Below the pieces are notes generated by a model, which had not been told where the DNA came from, ran no database searches, and was given only the letters and a program-made list of their open reading frames with translations. Positions 8,620 through 17,925 of a stretch of 64,000 nucleotides of DNA are shown one piece after another (position 1 is the first letter of the stretch; each line of letters starts with the position of its first letter). Source of the DNA: MKUN01 sp964481425 (lineage in GTDB: Bacteria; Bacteroidota; Bacteroidia; Chitinophagales; Chitinophagaceae); contig CAYZTM010000014.1 of the NCBI GenBank assembly GCA_964481425.1, forward strand, positions 1 through 64,000, given 5' to 3'. The position numbers and the translations under genes are program-made.

Positions 8620-9675
8620 ATGTCAAAAACATTGCTCATAACCGGTGGGGCAGGCTTTATAGGCTCTCATGTGGTACGGCTATTCGTAAAGAAATACCCG
8701 AACTATAAGATAGTAAATCTAGATGCCTTGACCTATGCAGGTAATCTTGAGAACTTAAAAGACATAGAGCAAGAGCCCAACTATACTTTTATAAAAGCTG
8801 ATATCACTGATGCTATAGCGATAAACGCTTTGTTTGAGCAACATTCGTTCAATGGCGTGATACACCTGGCCGCAGAGAGCCATGTAGACCGTTCGATCAC
8901 AGACCCGAATGCTTTTCTGCTCACCAATATAATGGGTACAGCCAACCTGCTCAATGCTGCCCGAGCCATATGGAAAGATAATGCCGAAGACAAGCGTTTT
9001 TATCATGTTTCTACCGATGAAGTGTATGGTTCTTTAGGCGAGACCGGCTTTTTCACTGAGACAACCCCGTATGACCCGCAATCACCCTACTCTGCTTCGA
9101 AGGCATCATCAGACCATATTGTGCGTGCTTACGGGAATACCTACGGGCTGCCTTTTGTTATTACCAACTGCTCTAACAATTACGGCCCTAACCAGTTCCC
9201 GGAAAAACTACTACCTCTTTTCATCAATAATATCAGGAATAGGAAACCCTTACCTGTTTACGGGGATGGGAAATATACCCGCGACTGGCTTTATGTTATA
9301 GATCACGCCCGGGCAATAGACCAGGTATTTCATAAGGGGAAAAATGGAGAGACTTACAACATAGGCGGCTTTAACGAATGGCAAAATATCGAGCTCGTAA
9401 AATTGCTGTGCAGTAAGATGGACGAGAAACTGGGACAATCACCCGGCACATCGGAACAATTAATAACCTATGTAAAAGACAGACCCGGTCACGATAAACG
9501 CTACGCAATAGATGCTGACAAAATAAATAAGGAACTGGGGTGGTCACCCTCTGTTACTTTTGAAGAGGGTTTAAGTTTGACGATCGATTGGTACCTGGCC
9601 AACGAGGAATGGCTAAATCATGTAACATCGGGTGCATACCAGGAATATTACTCACAACAATATACTCATAGCTGA
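8620..9675 (+). CDS. rfbB: dTDP-glucose 4,6-dehydratase
   Basis: Converts dTDP-glucose to dTDP-4-keto-6-deoxyglucose, the second step towards dTDP-rhamnose and related sugars for cell-surface glycans. 351 residues, extended SDR fold. Visible motifs are the NAD-binding GGAGFIGSHV, STDEVYGSLG, the active-site YxxxK in PYSASKASSD and NNYGPNQFPEKLLPLFI. It begins 2 bases after accC, and its TGA overlaps the ATG of rfbA by one base. rfbC and rfbD are not in the run, so the final sugar is not fixed by this neighbourhood. Confidence 0.96.
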   Translation: MSKTLLITGGAGFIGSHVVRLFVKKYPNYKIVNLDALTYAGNLENLKDIEQEPNYTFIKADITDAIAINALFEQHSFNGVIHLAAESHVDRSITDPNAFLLTNIMGTANLLNAARAIWKDNAEDKRFYHVSTDEVYGSLGETGFFTETTPYDPQSPYSASKASSDHIVRAYGNTYGLPFVITNCSNNYGPNQFPEKLLPLFINNIRNRKPLPVYGDGKYTRDWLYVIDHARAIDQVFHKGKNGETYNIGGFNEWQNIELVKLLCSKMDEKLGQSPGTSEQLITYVKDRPGHDKRYAIDADKINKELGWSPSVTFEEGLSLTIDWYLANEEWLNHVTSGAYQEYYSQQYTHS

Positions 9676-10556
9676 TGAAAGGTATTATACTGGCAGGCGG
9701 GTCCGGAACGAGGCTCTACCCTCTCACCATCGCTGTAAGCAAACAACTCATGCCGGTATATGACAAACCAATGATCTATTACCCACTGTCCACATTGATG
9801 CTGGCGGGTATCAATGAGATCCTGATCATTACAACGCCAGAAGATCAACCGGCCTTCAAAAAATTGCTTGGCAGTGGAGAAGAAATTGGCTGCAGGTTTG
9901 AATATATAGTACAACCTAAGCCGGAAGGTCTTGCCCAAGCATTTATTCTTGGTGCTGATTTTATAGGTAAAGACCCTGTTGCATTGATACTGGGTGATAA
10001 TATTTTCTATGGCTCTGGTATGGGTACCCTGTTAAAGGAAAAAGTAAACCCTGATGGTGCTGTGGTATTCGCTTACCAGGTGAAAGATCCGGAACGCTAT
10101 GGTGTAGTGGAATTTGATGAGGATTTCCGTGTATTGAGTATTGAAGAAAAGCCGGGTAAACCCAAATCCAACTTTGCCGTGCCCGGGCTCTATTTTTACG
10201 ATAACGAGGTAGTAGAGATAGCACGCAATATAAAACCATCCCATCGCGGGGAACTCGAAATCACCGATGTGAATAAGACCTACCTGCAAAAGGGTAAGCT
10301 GGAAGTAGGTGTACTAGACCGGGGTACTGCCTGGCTCGATACAGGGACTTTTGACTCTTTACAAGAAGCCGGGCAATTCATCGAAGTAATAGAAAAGCGC
10401 CAGGGGCTAAAAGTGGGCTGTATTGAGGAGATCGCCTACCGTTGCGGCTTCATTGACAAGGCCCAGTTGATAAAATTAGGCGATAAATACCTAAAGAGCG
10501 GTTATGGAGTATATCTCCACGATATCGCCGCTGAAGATGGGTTAAGCAAACTTTGA
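9675..10556 (+). CDS. rfbA: Glucose-1-phosphate thymidylyltransferase
   Basis: Makes dTDP-glucose from glucose-1-phosphate and dTTP, the step before RfbB. 293 residues. The N-terminal nucleotide-binding signature MKGIILAGGSGTRLYPLT is followed by SKQLMPVYDKPMIYYPLS. The catalytic/metal Asp lies in LILGDNIFYG, and the C-terminal part has RGTAWLDTGTFDSL. It overlaps rfbB by one base and is the last gene of the efp-accB-accC-rfbB-rfbA run. No hairpin is evident in the 71-base gap that follows. Confidence 0.96.
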   Translation: MKGIILAGGSGTRLYPLTIAVSKQLMPVYDKPMIYYPLSTLMLAGINEILIITTPEDQPAFKKLLGSGEEIGCRFEYIVQPKPEGLAQAFILGADFIGKDPVALILGDNIFYGSGMGTLLKEKVNPDGAVVFAYQVKDPERYGVVEFDEDFRVLSIEEKPGKPKSNFAVPGLYFYDNEVVEIARNIKPSHRGELEITDVNKTYLQKGKLEVGVLDRGTAWLDTGTFDSLQEAGQFIEVIEKRQGLKVGCIEEIAYRCGFIDKAQLIKLGDKYLKSGYGVYLHDIAAEDGLSKL

Positions 10557-10627
10557 GGCTGCGCCAATAACTATATCATACCATTCAAACATTTCATCTA
10601 TCGGGCACAGTTTTTATCATTTAGATA

Positions 10628-11662
10628 ATGGTAATGCCTATATCAATGTCCGATGCATCAAAATCAGCACTTTACGGTAAAGTAGTCGTTGTGACCGGAG
10701 CGTCTGGCGGCCTGGGAAGGGTCGTCGCGAGGGAATTTGGCCAATTAGGAGCTAAGGTTGTATTGCTGGCCCGGGGTATGGAAGGCTTGAACGGTGCAAG
10801 GAATGAAGTGGAAGCAAATGGCGGTGAGGCCCTGGTAGTGCAAACGGACGTATCTGACGCAGAACAAGTAGAGATAGCTGCCCAAAAGGCCGAAGAGCAT
10901 TTTGGGCCGATAGACATTTGGGTGAATAATGCTATGAACAGTGTATTTGCCCCAATGAAGGATGTTGAACCAGATGAGTTCAAGCGAGTAATAGACGTTA
11001 CACTAATGGGCCAGGTGTACGGCACCATGGCGGCGTTGAAGCGAATGCTGCCTAGAAATAATGGAACTATCATCCTGGTAGGGTCTGCACTTGCATACAG
11101 GGGAATCCCTTTGCAATCGGCTTACTGCTGCTCCAAACATGGCATTCAGGGATTTTTTGATTCGTTGCGTTGCGAATTAGCACACGATAAGAGTGAGGTA
11201 AAGCTGACCATGATACAGTTACCTGCCATGAACACCACCCAATTCGGATGGGTAAGGAACAAACTGCCCAACAAGGCAAGACCAATGGGCAAAGTGTACG
11301 AGCCGGAAGTGGCTGCAAAAGCAATCGTTTTTGCATGCTTGCCGGGTGTAAGGCGCAGGAGCATATGGGTTGGTTACCCAACTTTCCAATCAATCCTCGG
11401 TAACAAAATATGGCCTGCGTACCTCGACAGGTACCTTGGCAGGAACGGTTACAAAGGCCAGCAGACAAGTGAGCCGAAGTCACCTGATGCAAAAGACAAT
11501 TTATGGGCACCGGTACACGAAGACCGTGGCGCATACGGCGGTTTTGCCAACATCTCCACGCCAAAAAGCTCCTTACTTTGGATCAGTATGCACCGGAATA
11601 TGGCAATTGCCACCATAGTGCTGCTGGTATTAATAGCGGTAGTTACTTGTTTGGTCGTTTAG
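10628..11662 (+). CDS. Short-chain dehydrogenase with C-terminal membrane anchor
   Basis: Classical SDR oxidoreductase, 344 residues. The NAD(P)-binding motif is VVVVTGASGGLGRVVAREF, the NAG-like segment is IDIWVNNAMNS, and the catalytic Ser...YxxxK is in VGSALAYRGIPLQSAYCCSKHG. Beyond the usual 250-residue core there is about 60 residues of linker and a terminal hydrophobic helix (MAIATIVLLVLIAVVTCLVV) that should anchor it in the inner membrane. The true start may be the ATG at 10646 (MSDASKS). The last 33 bases overlap the convergent glycosyltransferase gene. The substrate is unknown. Confidence 0.88.
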   Translation: MVMPISMSDASKSALYGKVVVVTGASGGLGRVVAREFGQLGAKVVLLARGMEGLNGARNEVEANGGEALVVQTDVSDAEQVEIAAQKAEEHFGPIDIWVNNAMNSVFAPMKDVEPDEFKRVIDVTLMGQVYGTMAALKRMLPRNNGTIILVGSALAYRGIPLQSAYCCSKHGIQGFFDSLRCELAHDKSEVKLTMIQLPAMNTTQFGWVRNKLPNKARPMGKVYEPEVAAKAIVFACLPGVRRRSIWVGYPTFQSILGNKIWPAYLDRYLGRNGYKGQQTSEPKSPDAKDNLWAPVHEDRGAYGGFANISTPKSSLLWISMHRNMAIATIVLLVLIAVVTCLVV

Positions 11663-12718
11663 TGTACTCATGAGCGTCTTAGCCCACACATCTGAATTTA
11701 TCGGGGCTGCCATTTGCACACTTTGCGCACTCATAGCAAGAAGTTCGTCCCCGGATGTGTTAATCATTTTCAATAAGCAGGCTTTTACCGTATCCTCATT
11801 CGTAGCATCGCAACTATAACCATTCAACCCGTCTTTAACAAATGAAGGTGTTGCCCCGCACTGTATCGAGGCAAGCACAGGCATACCAGCGGCGGCAAAC
11901 TCCTGTATCACCGTACCCCAGGGCTCTTCCGTACTCAACAAGCAAAACACACCCGCTTCCCCAACCAACTCAACCAGTTTTTCCTGCTGCAGGAAGCCTT
12001 TGTATACAACGGCATCGTCACCTATTGTTAACTGATTTTCCATAGGTCCCTTTCCAGCAACTATGAGTTTCCAGCCATTCCGTTCCTGTTCAGTCAACCC
12101 GGTAAATGCTTTGAACAGGGGACCAAACTTGTGCTCCACCAATCTGCCTACGTAAAGGAACGCCTTAGGATATTGTTGTTTTTTACGAGGCAGGTATCTC
12201 TCATAAGCGCTTTTGAAAAGATCAGTATCAGGGGAGCAAAGGTTATCCAGGATATGAGTATCATCAAACCCCAATTTTGAGGCATATTCGTGTTGACGGG
12301 GACCGGGCACCCAGGCATATCTGAATATCGTTCTCAGTAACACTGATCCGGCAAGTGTGTTGATCCGTTGTTTCAAAGTGCCACGCCATTGTGTATCCAT
12401 TGCCATGATGGTAATCTTCCCGGCTTTTCTGAACCTGAGACACCACCTTAAATAGTCTCTGTCCATCCATCCGACACTATAAATTATGTCAGGCGCAAAT
12501 TGTTGAATGGTCTTTTTTATTTCGGAGCTATTACCATCCGTTTTATAATAAACGGCTACTTTATCGTGTGTTGTGATATCAGTCGGTGCAATATCGGTCT
12601 TAGGCCAGCAAACTATCATTACTTCCGCCTGATAGTTATTGACCAGCCTGGAAATGCCGGACAACAGGAATGGCTGCACATGTGCGTATAAAAAGAGTAT
12701 TTTTTTGTGTTCGGCCAT
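11630..12718 (-). CDS. GT4-like glycosyltransferase
   Basis: A 362-residue GT-B-fold glycosyltransferase. The C-terminal half has FLYVGRLVEHKFGPLFKAF, LIVAGKGPMENQL and the retaining-enzyme EX7E signature in EEPWGTVIQEFAAAGMPVLAS. The N-terminal acceptor domain is divergent, with short MAEHKKILFLYAHVQPFL. It probably adds a sugar during synthesis of a surface polysaccharide or glycolipid in the cytoplasm. Its 3' end overlaps the 3' end of the SDR gene on the other strand by 33 bases. It is divergent from the next glycosyltransferase, with an 86-base gap. Confidence 0.87.
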   Translation of the reverse strand: MAEHKKILFLYAHVQPFLLSGISRLVNNYQAEVMIVCWPKTDIAPTDITTHDKVAVYYKTDGNSSEIKKTIQQFAPDIIYSVGWMDRDYLRWCLRFRKAGKITIMAMDTQWRGTLKQRINTLAGSVLLRTIFRYAWVPGPRQHEYASKLGFDDTHILDNLCSPDTDLFKSAYERYLPRKKQQYPKAFLYVGRLVEHKFGPLFKAFTGLTEQERNGWKLIVAGKGPMENQLTIGDDAVVYKGFLQQEKLVELVGEAGVFCLLSTEEPWGTVIQEFAAAGMPVLASIQCGATPSFVKDGLNGYSCDATNEDTVKACLLKMINTSGDELLAMSAQSVQMAAPINSDVWAKTLMSTLNDQTSNYRY

Positions 12719-12775
12719 TGCCGGGTAAAAATACTTTAAAAGGTTTTAATTGTATTATTCCTGCCCTGCTATATG

Positions 12776-12783
12776 TACATTTG
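12776..12783 (+). promoter_or_regulatory. -7 box TACATTTG for the glycosyltransferase at 12805
   Basis: Perfect TAnnTTTG, with an ATTG 23 bases upstream as a weak -33. It predicts an mRNA start near 12787, which excludes the upstream in-frame ATG at 12670 (inside the divergent gene) and supports the ATG at 12805. Confidence 0.6.
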
Positions 12784-12804
12784 TTTGCTAACCATTCCCG
12801 CTTA

Positions 12805-13935
12805 ATGAAGCTGATCATAAATACCACCAACTTAAGAATGGGTGGTGCATTACAGGTTGCTTATTCCTTACTAAATGAGTTCAGGAAATACGATAGCCAT
12901 GAATATCATGTAATGCTGTCCCGGCAACTAAGCGCTATTATTAAGGACTTTTCATTCCCCCCTAACTTTTATTTCTATCATTTCAACCAAAGCCCTACTC
13001 AAAACCTGTTATCTGCTATCAAGGTTGGCAGAAAACTGTCGGCCCTCGAACAAAAAATAGCTCCGGATATAGTATTCACAGTGTTCGGACCTGCAATATG
13101 GAAACCCAGGACCCCTCACCTATTAGGCTTTGCCAATGTTGTGCTTTTTGACAAAGCTCCTTATACCAAAAGATTGCTTTTGTCGAGCTTAGTAAGTCGT
13201 ATTAAATATTTCGCACGTCGGAAATTAACTCTTTATGAGATGGAACGGGAAGGCGATGTTTTTTGGCTGGAAACTGAACTCGCAAAGAAAAAATTGACAG
13301 CAAGTACAGGCATATCGCCAGAAAAAATAACAGTTATTACCAATAACTATGGTGACCCATTTGAAAATGCCGCGAAGTTACCCCAGGTGTCCAAAGCTCC
13401 ATTTTCATTTATTTATATAACTACTTATTACCCCCATAAGAACCTGGAAATACTAAACCGGCTTATACCAATATTAAAGCAAAGAAAAATAAATTGTGTT
13501 TTTCATTTAACACTAAGAAAAGAGGATTTTGAAAGAACCTTCCCAACTCTACTGAATGATAATATGTTACAAAATCATGGCCCACAAAAACCCGTAGACT
13601 GTCCCAAACTATATACCGAGGCCAATGCTCTTTTTTGTCCCACATTTCTTGAATTTTTCTCTGCTGCCTACCCGGAAGCTATGGTAATGGAACGCCCTAT
13701 AATTACTTCTGACATGGACTTTGCCCACGATATTTGTGGAGACGCTGCCTTGTATTTTGATCCGTTTGACCCGGAATCTGCGGCCGATACTATTGAGAAA
13801 CTGATTAGCGACCCAAATTTGAGTCAAAAACTAGTAGCAAACGGCAAAAAACGCCTGGAAAGCTTTGACACCGCTGCCCAAAGGGCCGAAAAACTATTAA
13901 ATGTCATGAAAGATTATTTAGTTCGAAGTAGATAA
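12805..13935 (+). CDS. GT4-like glycosyltransferase
   Basis: A 376-residue GT-B-type glycosyltransferase. The N-terminus MKLIINTTNLRMGGALQVAY has the GG loop of the family. The C-terminal half has FIYITTYYPHKNLEIL and the donor-site segment FSAAYPEAMVMERPIITSD, with the final ALYFDPFDPESAADTIEKL. The ATG at 12805 is chosen because the longer frame from 12670 would start inside the oppositely oriented neighbour and upstream of the promoter. This gene and the next look more AT-rich than the surrounding genes, compatible with acquisition of a polysaccharide locus. The sugar and acceptor are unknown. Confidence 0.87.
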   Translation: MKLIINTTNLRMGGALQVAYSLLNEFRKYDSHEYHVMLSRQLSAIIKDFSFPPNFYFYHFNQSPTQNLLSAIKVGRKLSALEQKIAPDIVFTVFGPAIWKPRTPHLLGFANVVLFDKAPYTKRLLLSSLVSRIKYFARRKLTLYEMEREGDVFWLETELAKKKLTASTGISPEKITVITNNYGDPFENAAKLPQVSKAPFSFIYITTYYPHKNLEILNRLIPILKQRKINCVFHLTLRKEDFERTFPTLLNDNMLQNHGPQKPVDCPKLYTEANALFCPTFLEFFSAAYPEAMVMERPIITSDMDFAHDICGDAALYFDPFDPESAADTIEKLISDPNLSQKLVANGKKRLESFDTAAQRAEKLLNVMKDYLVRSR

Positions 13936-13983
13936 GATAAATTAGCGCAGGATTATCACAGGGTTATAATACAACAGGGTTGA

Positions 13984-15120
13984 ATGGCTTATGACTTAGA
14001 AAAAATGCCGCTGTCCATAAAACTTAAGAAGCTATTGCGCTTTACAAAGATATATGGCATCAGGAGATCGGTAGTGAAGGCAGCCGGCAGATTACAAAGA
14101 CCACTATTGAAACATCTTGTTTTAGGTATCAGCTTACCTAAAAAGCGATTTATCTCTGTTGTAGGCTGTGGACAATTTTCTTTTTCTTCAATCTGCTATT
14201 TCATATATTGGAAACTCGGAGATGTATTTCTGTCTGCCTATGATCCGAATAGTAAGAAACGCGACGCACTGGCCCACTTTTATGGGTTTAAGAACAAGGC
14301 CAACAATTTTGATGAAGTGCTCGCACAGCCGGGGCTCAAACTACTATATATTGTCTCGAATCACTCCTCTCACACGCCATACGCAATAACTTCTTTGCAA
14401 AAAGGCATAGATACATATATAGAAAAGCCAATAAGCATCAACTGGCAACAATTTGAACAACTTAAGGAAACAATAAAGAATTCAAGCGCCAAAGTATATG
14501 TAGGATATAACAGGCCTTATTCACCTGCTATACAGAAGATAAGTTCCTGTATAACGGCCAAGCAAAAACCCCTATCTATTAGTTTCTTCATCTCGGGCCA
14601 TATAATAGATGCGGATAATTGGTACCGTGACCCGGAAGAGGGAACACGAATCTGCGGCAACTTAAGTCATTGGCTGGACCTTACTGTTTATCTTATGAAT
14701 ATTCGTGGCAATGTGCCATCGAAGTATAAGATACAACTGGCCTATGCCGATGTGGATGAACCAGACGACAATATTTCGGTAAACATCACTACTGAATATA
14801 ATGACCTCATTAATATTGTCATCACATCGCGTACCGAACCGTTTGAGGGTATCAATGAGACCCTTAACCTGCAATGTGGTGATGTGATCGCTAAAATTGA
14901 CGATTTTAGAAAACTAAGCATCTGGCAGGACGAAAAACTGTTTAAAAAACATTATTGGCCCAAAGATGTAGGGCATAAAAAAGCTATCCTGCAGCCCTTC
15001 TTACCGGAGAGCCAGCGCAGGGACTGGAGGGAAATTGAATTATCTACTGCACTTATGCTACACATTACCGATATGGTACGCAGTAAATCATCAGAGGCTG
15101 AGTTCGAACTGCACTTCTAA
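13984..15120 (+). CDS. Gfo/Idh/MocA-family oxidoreductase
   Basis: NAD(P)-dependent sugar oxidoreductase family, 378 residues. A basic N-terminal extension of about 55 residues precedes the Rossmann start FISVVGCGQFSFSS. The EKP motif (TYIEKPISINW) lies at about residue 155, and the C-terminal substrate domain has an ADNWYRDPEEGTRICGNLSH segment. It sits between a glycosyltransferase and the bi-domain oxidoreductase, which suggests a role in making or modifying an unusual sugar for a surface polysaccharide. The extension is uncommon, and its basic and hydrophobic residues could bind membrane. Confidence 0.85.
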   Translation: MAYDLEKMPLSIKLKKLLRFTKIYGIRRSVVKAAGRLQRPLLKHLVLGISLPKKRFISVVGCGQFSFSSICYFIYWKLGDVFLSAYDPNSKKRDALAHFYGFKNKANNFDEVLAQPGLKLLYIVSNHSSHTPYAITSLQKGIDTYIEKPISINWQQFEQLKETIKNSSAKVYVGYNRPYSPAIQKISSCITAKQKPLSISFFISGHIIDADNWYRDPEEGTRICGNLSHWLDLTVYLMNIRGNVPSKYKIQLAYADVDEPDDNISVNITTEYNDLINIVITSRTEPFEGINETLNLQCGDVIAKIDDFRKLSIWQDEKLFKKHYWPKDVGHKKAILQPFLPESQRRDWREIELSTALMLHITDMVRSKSSEAEFELHF

Positions 15121-15153
15121 GCTTCCCCGCCATACATTTTCCACCTGAAAAGG

Positions 15154-15161
15154 TATCTTTG
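15154..15161 (+). promoter_or_regulatory. -7 box TATCTTTG for the bi-domain oxidoreductase
   Basis: Perfect TAnnTTTG, 16 bases before the ATG at 15178, giving a predicted leader of about 13 bases. No clear -33. Confidence 0.55.
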
Positions 15162-15177
15162 CTTATTATACCCCGGT

Positions 15178-17292
15178 ATGAAGCAAATTATCCAGGACCT
15201 GAAAAATGGTGATACTATTCTGGAGGAGGTGCCCGCTCCCATTGTAATGGCAGGCCATGTACTCATCCGCAGCAGCCGTAGCCTGGTATCGCAGGGCACG
15301 GAGCGTATGCTGATAGAGTTTGGCAAGGCCGGCTGGATAAACAAAGCCCGCCAACAGCCGGAACGGGTAAAAATGGTTCTGAACAAAATAAAGACCGATG
15401 GATTAAAGCCTACCATCGATACGGTAGTCAACAAACTTTCCCAACCCATCCCATTAGGATATAGCAATGCCGGTGTTGTAACAGGCATAGGGAAAGGGGT
15501 ATCGGGCATTAAGATTGGTGATAGAGTCGTTTCTAATGGTCACCATGCTGAGGTGGTTTCCATACCGCAAAATCTTGTTGCAAGGATACCTGATAATGTT
15601 AGCGACGAGGAGGCCGCCTTTACCGTTGTTGGTGCTATAGGTCTCCAGGGAATTCGTTTGGCAGAGCCGACGTTTGGCGAGACAGTAGTTGTTATTGGTC
15701 TTGGGCTTATCGGGCAGCTGACCGCACAACTGCTAAAGGCCAACGGGTGCAAGGTAATAGGACTGGATTATGATGAAGCTAAGCTTGCCCTTGCTAAGCA
15801 GAAGGGTATTATCACTGCTAGCCCGGGCATCAATGACCCGGTAAACGTTGTCAACACACTCACATCCGGTATTGGTGCCGATGCTGTTATCATTACAGCC
15901 TCTAACAAGAGCAATGATATCATTGCCCAGGCAGCAAATATGTCGCGTAAGCGTGGCCGTATTGTACTTGTAGGTGTCATAGGTCTCGAACTGAACCGGG
16001 CCGACTTTTACGAAAAGGAATTGTCATTTCGCGTAAGTTGTTCCTATGGGCCGGGCAGGTACGACCCTGCTTACGAACAAAATGGTAACGACTATCCTAT
16101 CGGATTCGTACGGTGGACCGAGAAACGAAATTTTGAGGCGGTACTTGAAGCGATCGCTGCACAGCAATTAGACGTCAAAGCCCTTATATCTGAACGTATA
16201 TCGTTAGACAACTATAGAGCAGCCTATGATAACATGTCGGACTCCGGCAGCATAGCTACTATCATTGAATACGCAGAAGCGCGCCCGCTTAGTACAGTTA
16301 CCTATAATTCGAAGAATTTCTCAGAAAGAAAAGGGGTAGTTGGGATCATAGGCGCCGGTAACTTTACAGGTGGGGTCATACTGCCCAGCCTGAAAAAGAA
16401 CAACGAGCAGCTAAAGACCATTGCAAGTGCTAATGGGTTATCCGCGGCTTCTCTTGCCAGGAAGTTTGGCATAGCAAAAGCCTCTAGTGACTATAATGAA
16501 GTCCTTTCTGATCCGGATATCGATACCGTCTTCATCACCACACGCCATGCCCAGCATGCTGATATGGTCATCGAAACGTTGAACGCAGGTAAACATGTAT
16601 TCGTCGAAAAGCCACTGGCACTTAGCCACGAGGAGCTTGATGCTATAATAACCACCTGGCAGAAAAGCAACGTATCACTTTCCGTGGGCTTCAACCGCCG
16701 CTTTGCACCACTGGCGCAGAAAATGAAAAAACTATTAGGGCAAAATGATGCCCCGATGAACATTGTCGCGACTATGAATGCAGGTAATATACCTGCTAAT
16801 TCATGGGTGCATGATATGGCATCAGGCGGTGGCCGGATACTGGGCGAAGCCTGTCATTTTATAGACCTGTGCAGTTACCTTACCGGCTCGCTTGTAAAAG
16901 CGGTTTGCATGAACGCACTGGGCACTGAGCCTGCTGAAAATACCGATAATGCTACCATATTGTTACAATACGAAAATGGCAGCAATGCGGTCATCAACTA
17001 CTTTGCAAATGGTAGTAAGGGCTATGATAAAGAACGTGTGGAAGTATATAGTATGGAACGCACCTTGGTGCTGGAAAACTGGCGCAAACTGACCGGCTAT
17101 GGATTCAACGGCTTTTCCTCAGCTTCATCAAGACAAGATAAAGGTCACGCCGAGCAATTCGCACGCCTTCTGAAAAGCATAAAGACAGGGTCCTCCCCCA
17201 TTATACCTTTTGAAGAGCTGGTAAATACTACCCGGGCTACCCTAGCGGCTATTGACAGCCTGAAAGGCCGTGCATGGATTGATGTGGTTTAA
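15178..17292 (+). CDS. Bi-domain oxidoreductase: zinc-type dehydrogenase fused to Gfo/Idh/MocA
   Basis: A 704-residue fusion. Residues 1 to about 355 are a medium-chain dehydrogenase, with GHVLIRSSRSLVSQGTE, the GIGKGVSGIKIGDRV segment and Rossmann VVVIGLGLIGQLTAQLL. Residues about 385-704 are a second, Gfo/Idh/MocA Rossmann domain, with GVVGIIGAGNFTGGVILPSL, HVFVEKPLALS and FNRRFAPLAQKM. Such fusions are a recognised family in O-antigen and exopolysaccharide loci. They probably carry out consecutive oxidation and reduction steps on a bound sugar intermediate. The preceding gene supplies another Gfo/Idh/MocA enzyme. It has its own promoter, so it need not depend on the upstream gene. Confidence 0.92.
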   Translation: MKQIIQDLKNGDTILEEVPAPIVMAGHVLIRSSRSLVSQGTERMLIEFGKAGWINKARQQPERVKMVLNKIKTDGLKPTIDTVVNKLSQPIPLGYSNAGVVTGIGKGVSGIKIGDRVVSNGHHAEVVSIPQNLVARIPDNVSDEEAAFTVVGAIGLQGIRLAEPTFGETVVVIGLGLIGQLTAQLLKANGCKVIGLDYDEAKLALAKQKGIITASPGINDPVNVVNTLTSGIGADAVIITASNKSNDIIAQAANMSRKRGRIVLVGVIGLELNRADFYEKELSFRVSCSYGPGRYDPAYEQNGNDYPIGFVRWTEKRNFEAVLEAIAAQQLDVKALISERISLDNYRAAYDNMSDSGSIATIIEYAEARPLSTVTYNSKNFSERKGVVGIIGAGNFTGGVILPSLKKNNEQLKTIASANGLSAASLARKFGIAKASSDYNEVLSDPDIDTVFITTRHAQHADMVIETLNAGKHVFVEKPLALSHEELDAIITTWQKSNVSLSVGFNRRFAPLAQKMKKLLGQNDAPMNIVATMNAGNIPANSWVHDMASGGGRILGEACHFIDLCSYLTGSLVKAVCMNALGTEPAENTDNATILLQYENGSNAVINYFANGSKGYDKERVEVYSMERTLVLENWRKLTGYGFNGFSSASSRQDKGHAEQFARLLKSIKTGSSPIIPFEELVNTTRATLAAIDSLKGRAWIDVV

Positions 17293-17331
17293 TACCATCA
17301 ATGCCCTATCTTCGCCACCTTTAGTACTAAA

Positions 17332-17925
17332 ATGATATTATACATCATTCCCATAATTTCTGCATTTATTGGCTGGTTCACCAATTGGATCGCCATAAAA
17401 ATGTTGTTTCACCCAAGGGAGCCTCGCCGTATATTAGGGCTTACCATACAAGGTATCTTCCCCAAGCGACAACAGCAATTTGCTGCCAAACTGGGTGCAC
17501 TTGTAGCTAAGGAACTGTTGCATTTCGATGAGATAGCAGTGCAACTCAAAGATCCTAACCAGCTAAATTCCATCAACCCGCTTATCGAGGAGCATCTTGA
17601 TACTTTCTTAAAGGTCAAGCTCAAGGAAAAACTTCCTTTCATATCAGCTTTTGTTGGGGACAGTACCCTGCAAAAGATAAAGGAAGGCATGATGGAAGAG
17701 ATACAGCAATTATTGCCACAGGTCATTGGGCAATATGCTGATAACCTGAGCACAAAAATAGATATTGAAAAGATAGTTACCGAGAAGGTAGCAGCGTTCT
17801 CTACAGATAAGCTGGAGCAGATACTCGTTGCTATCATGAGTAAGGAGTTCCGCTTTGTAGAAATTATCGGCGGTATTCTCGGTTTTGTTATTGGCCTTGT
17901 ACAGGTACTGTTGACGCTTCTGTAA
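17332..17925 (+). CDS. DUF445 membrane protein
   Basis: A 197-residue protein. An N-terminal membrane segment with the DUF445 signature ISAFIGWFTNWIAIKMLFHP comes first, followed by a charged, helical middle (residues about 45-170). A C-terminal membrane segment (GGILGFVIGLVQVLLTLL) closes it, so it is an inner-membrane hairpin with a soluble helical domain. The family has no firm function. A TATCTTCG (17307-17314, one mismatch to TAnnTTTG) may be its promoter. Its last 38 bases overlap the convergent gene. Confidence 0.88.
   Translation: MILYIIPIISAFIGWFTNWIAIKMLFHPREPRRILGLTIQGIFPKRQQQFAAKLGALVAKELLHFDEIAVQLKDPNQLNSINPLIEEHLDTFLKVKLKEKLPFISAFVGDSTLQKIKEGMMEEIQQLLPQVIGQYADNLSTKIDIEKIVTEKVAAFSTDKLEQILVAIMSKEFRFVEIIGGILGFVIGLVQVLLTLL

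Noticed and set aside
7454..8632. Long minus-strand frames opposite accC
   Set aside because: They mirror a highly conserved gene in another frame and show no family motif.
12670..12804. Upstream start for the second glycosyltransferase
   Set aside because: It lies inside the divergent glycosyltransferase gene and upstream of the promoter box at 12776.
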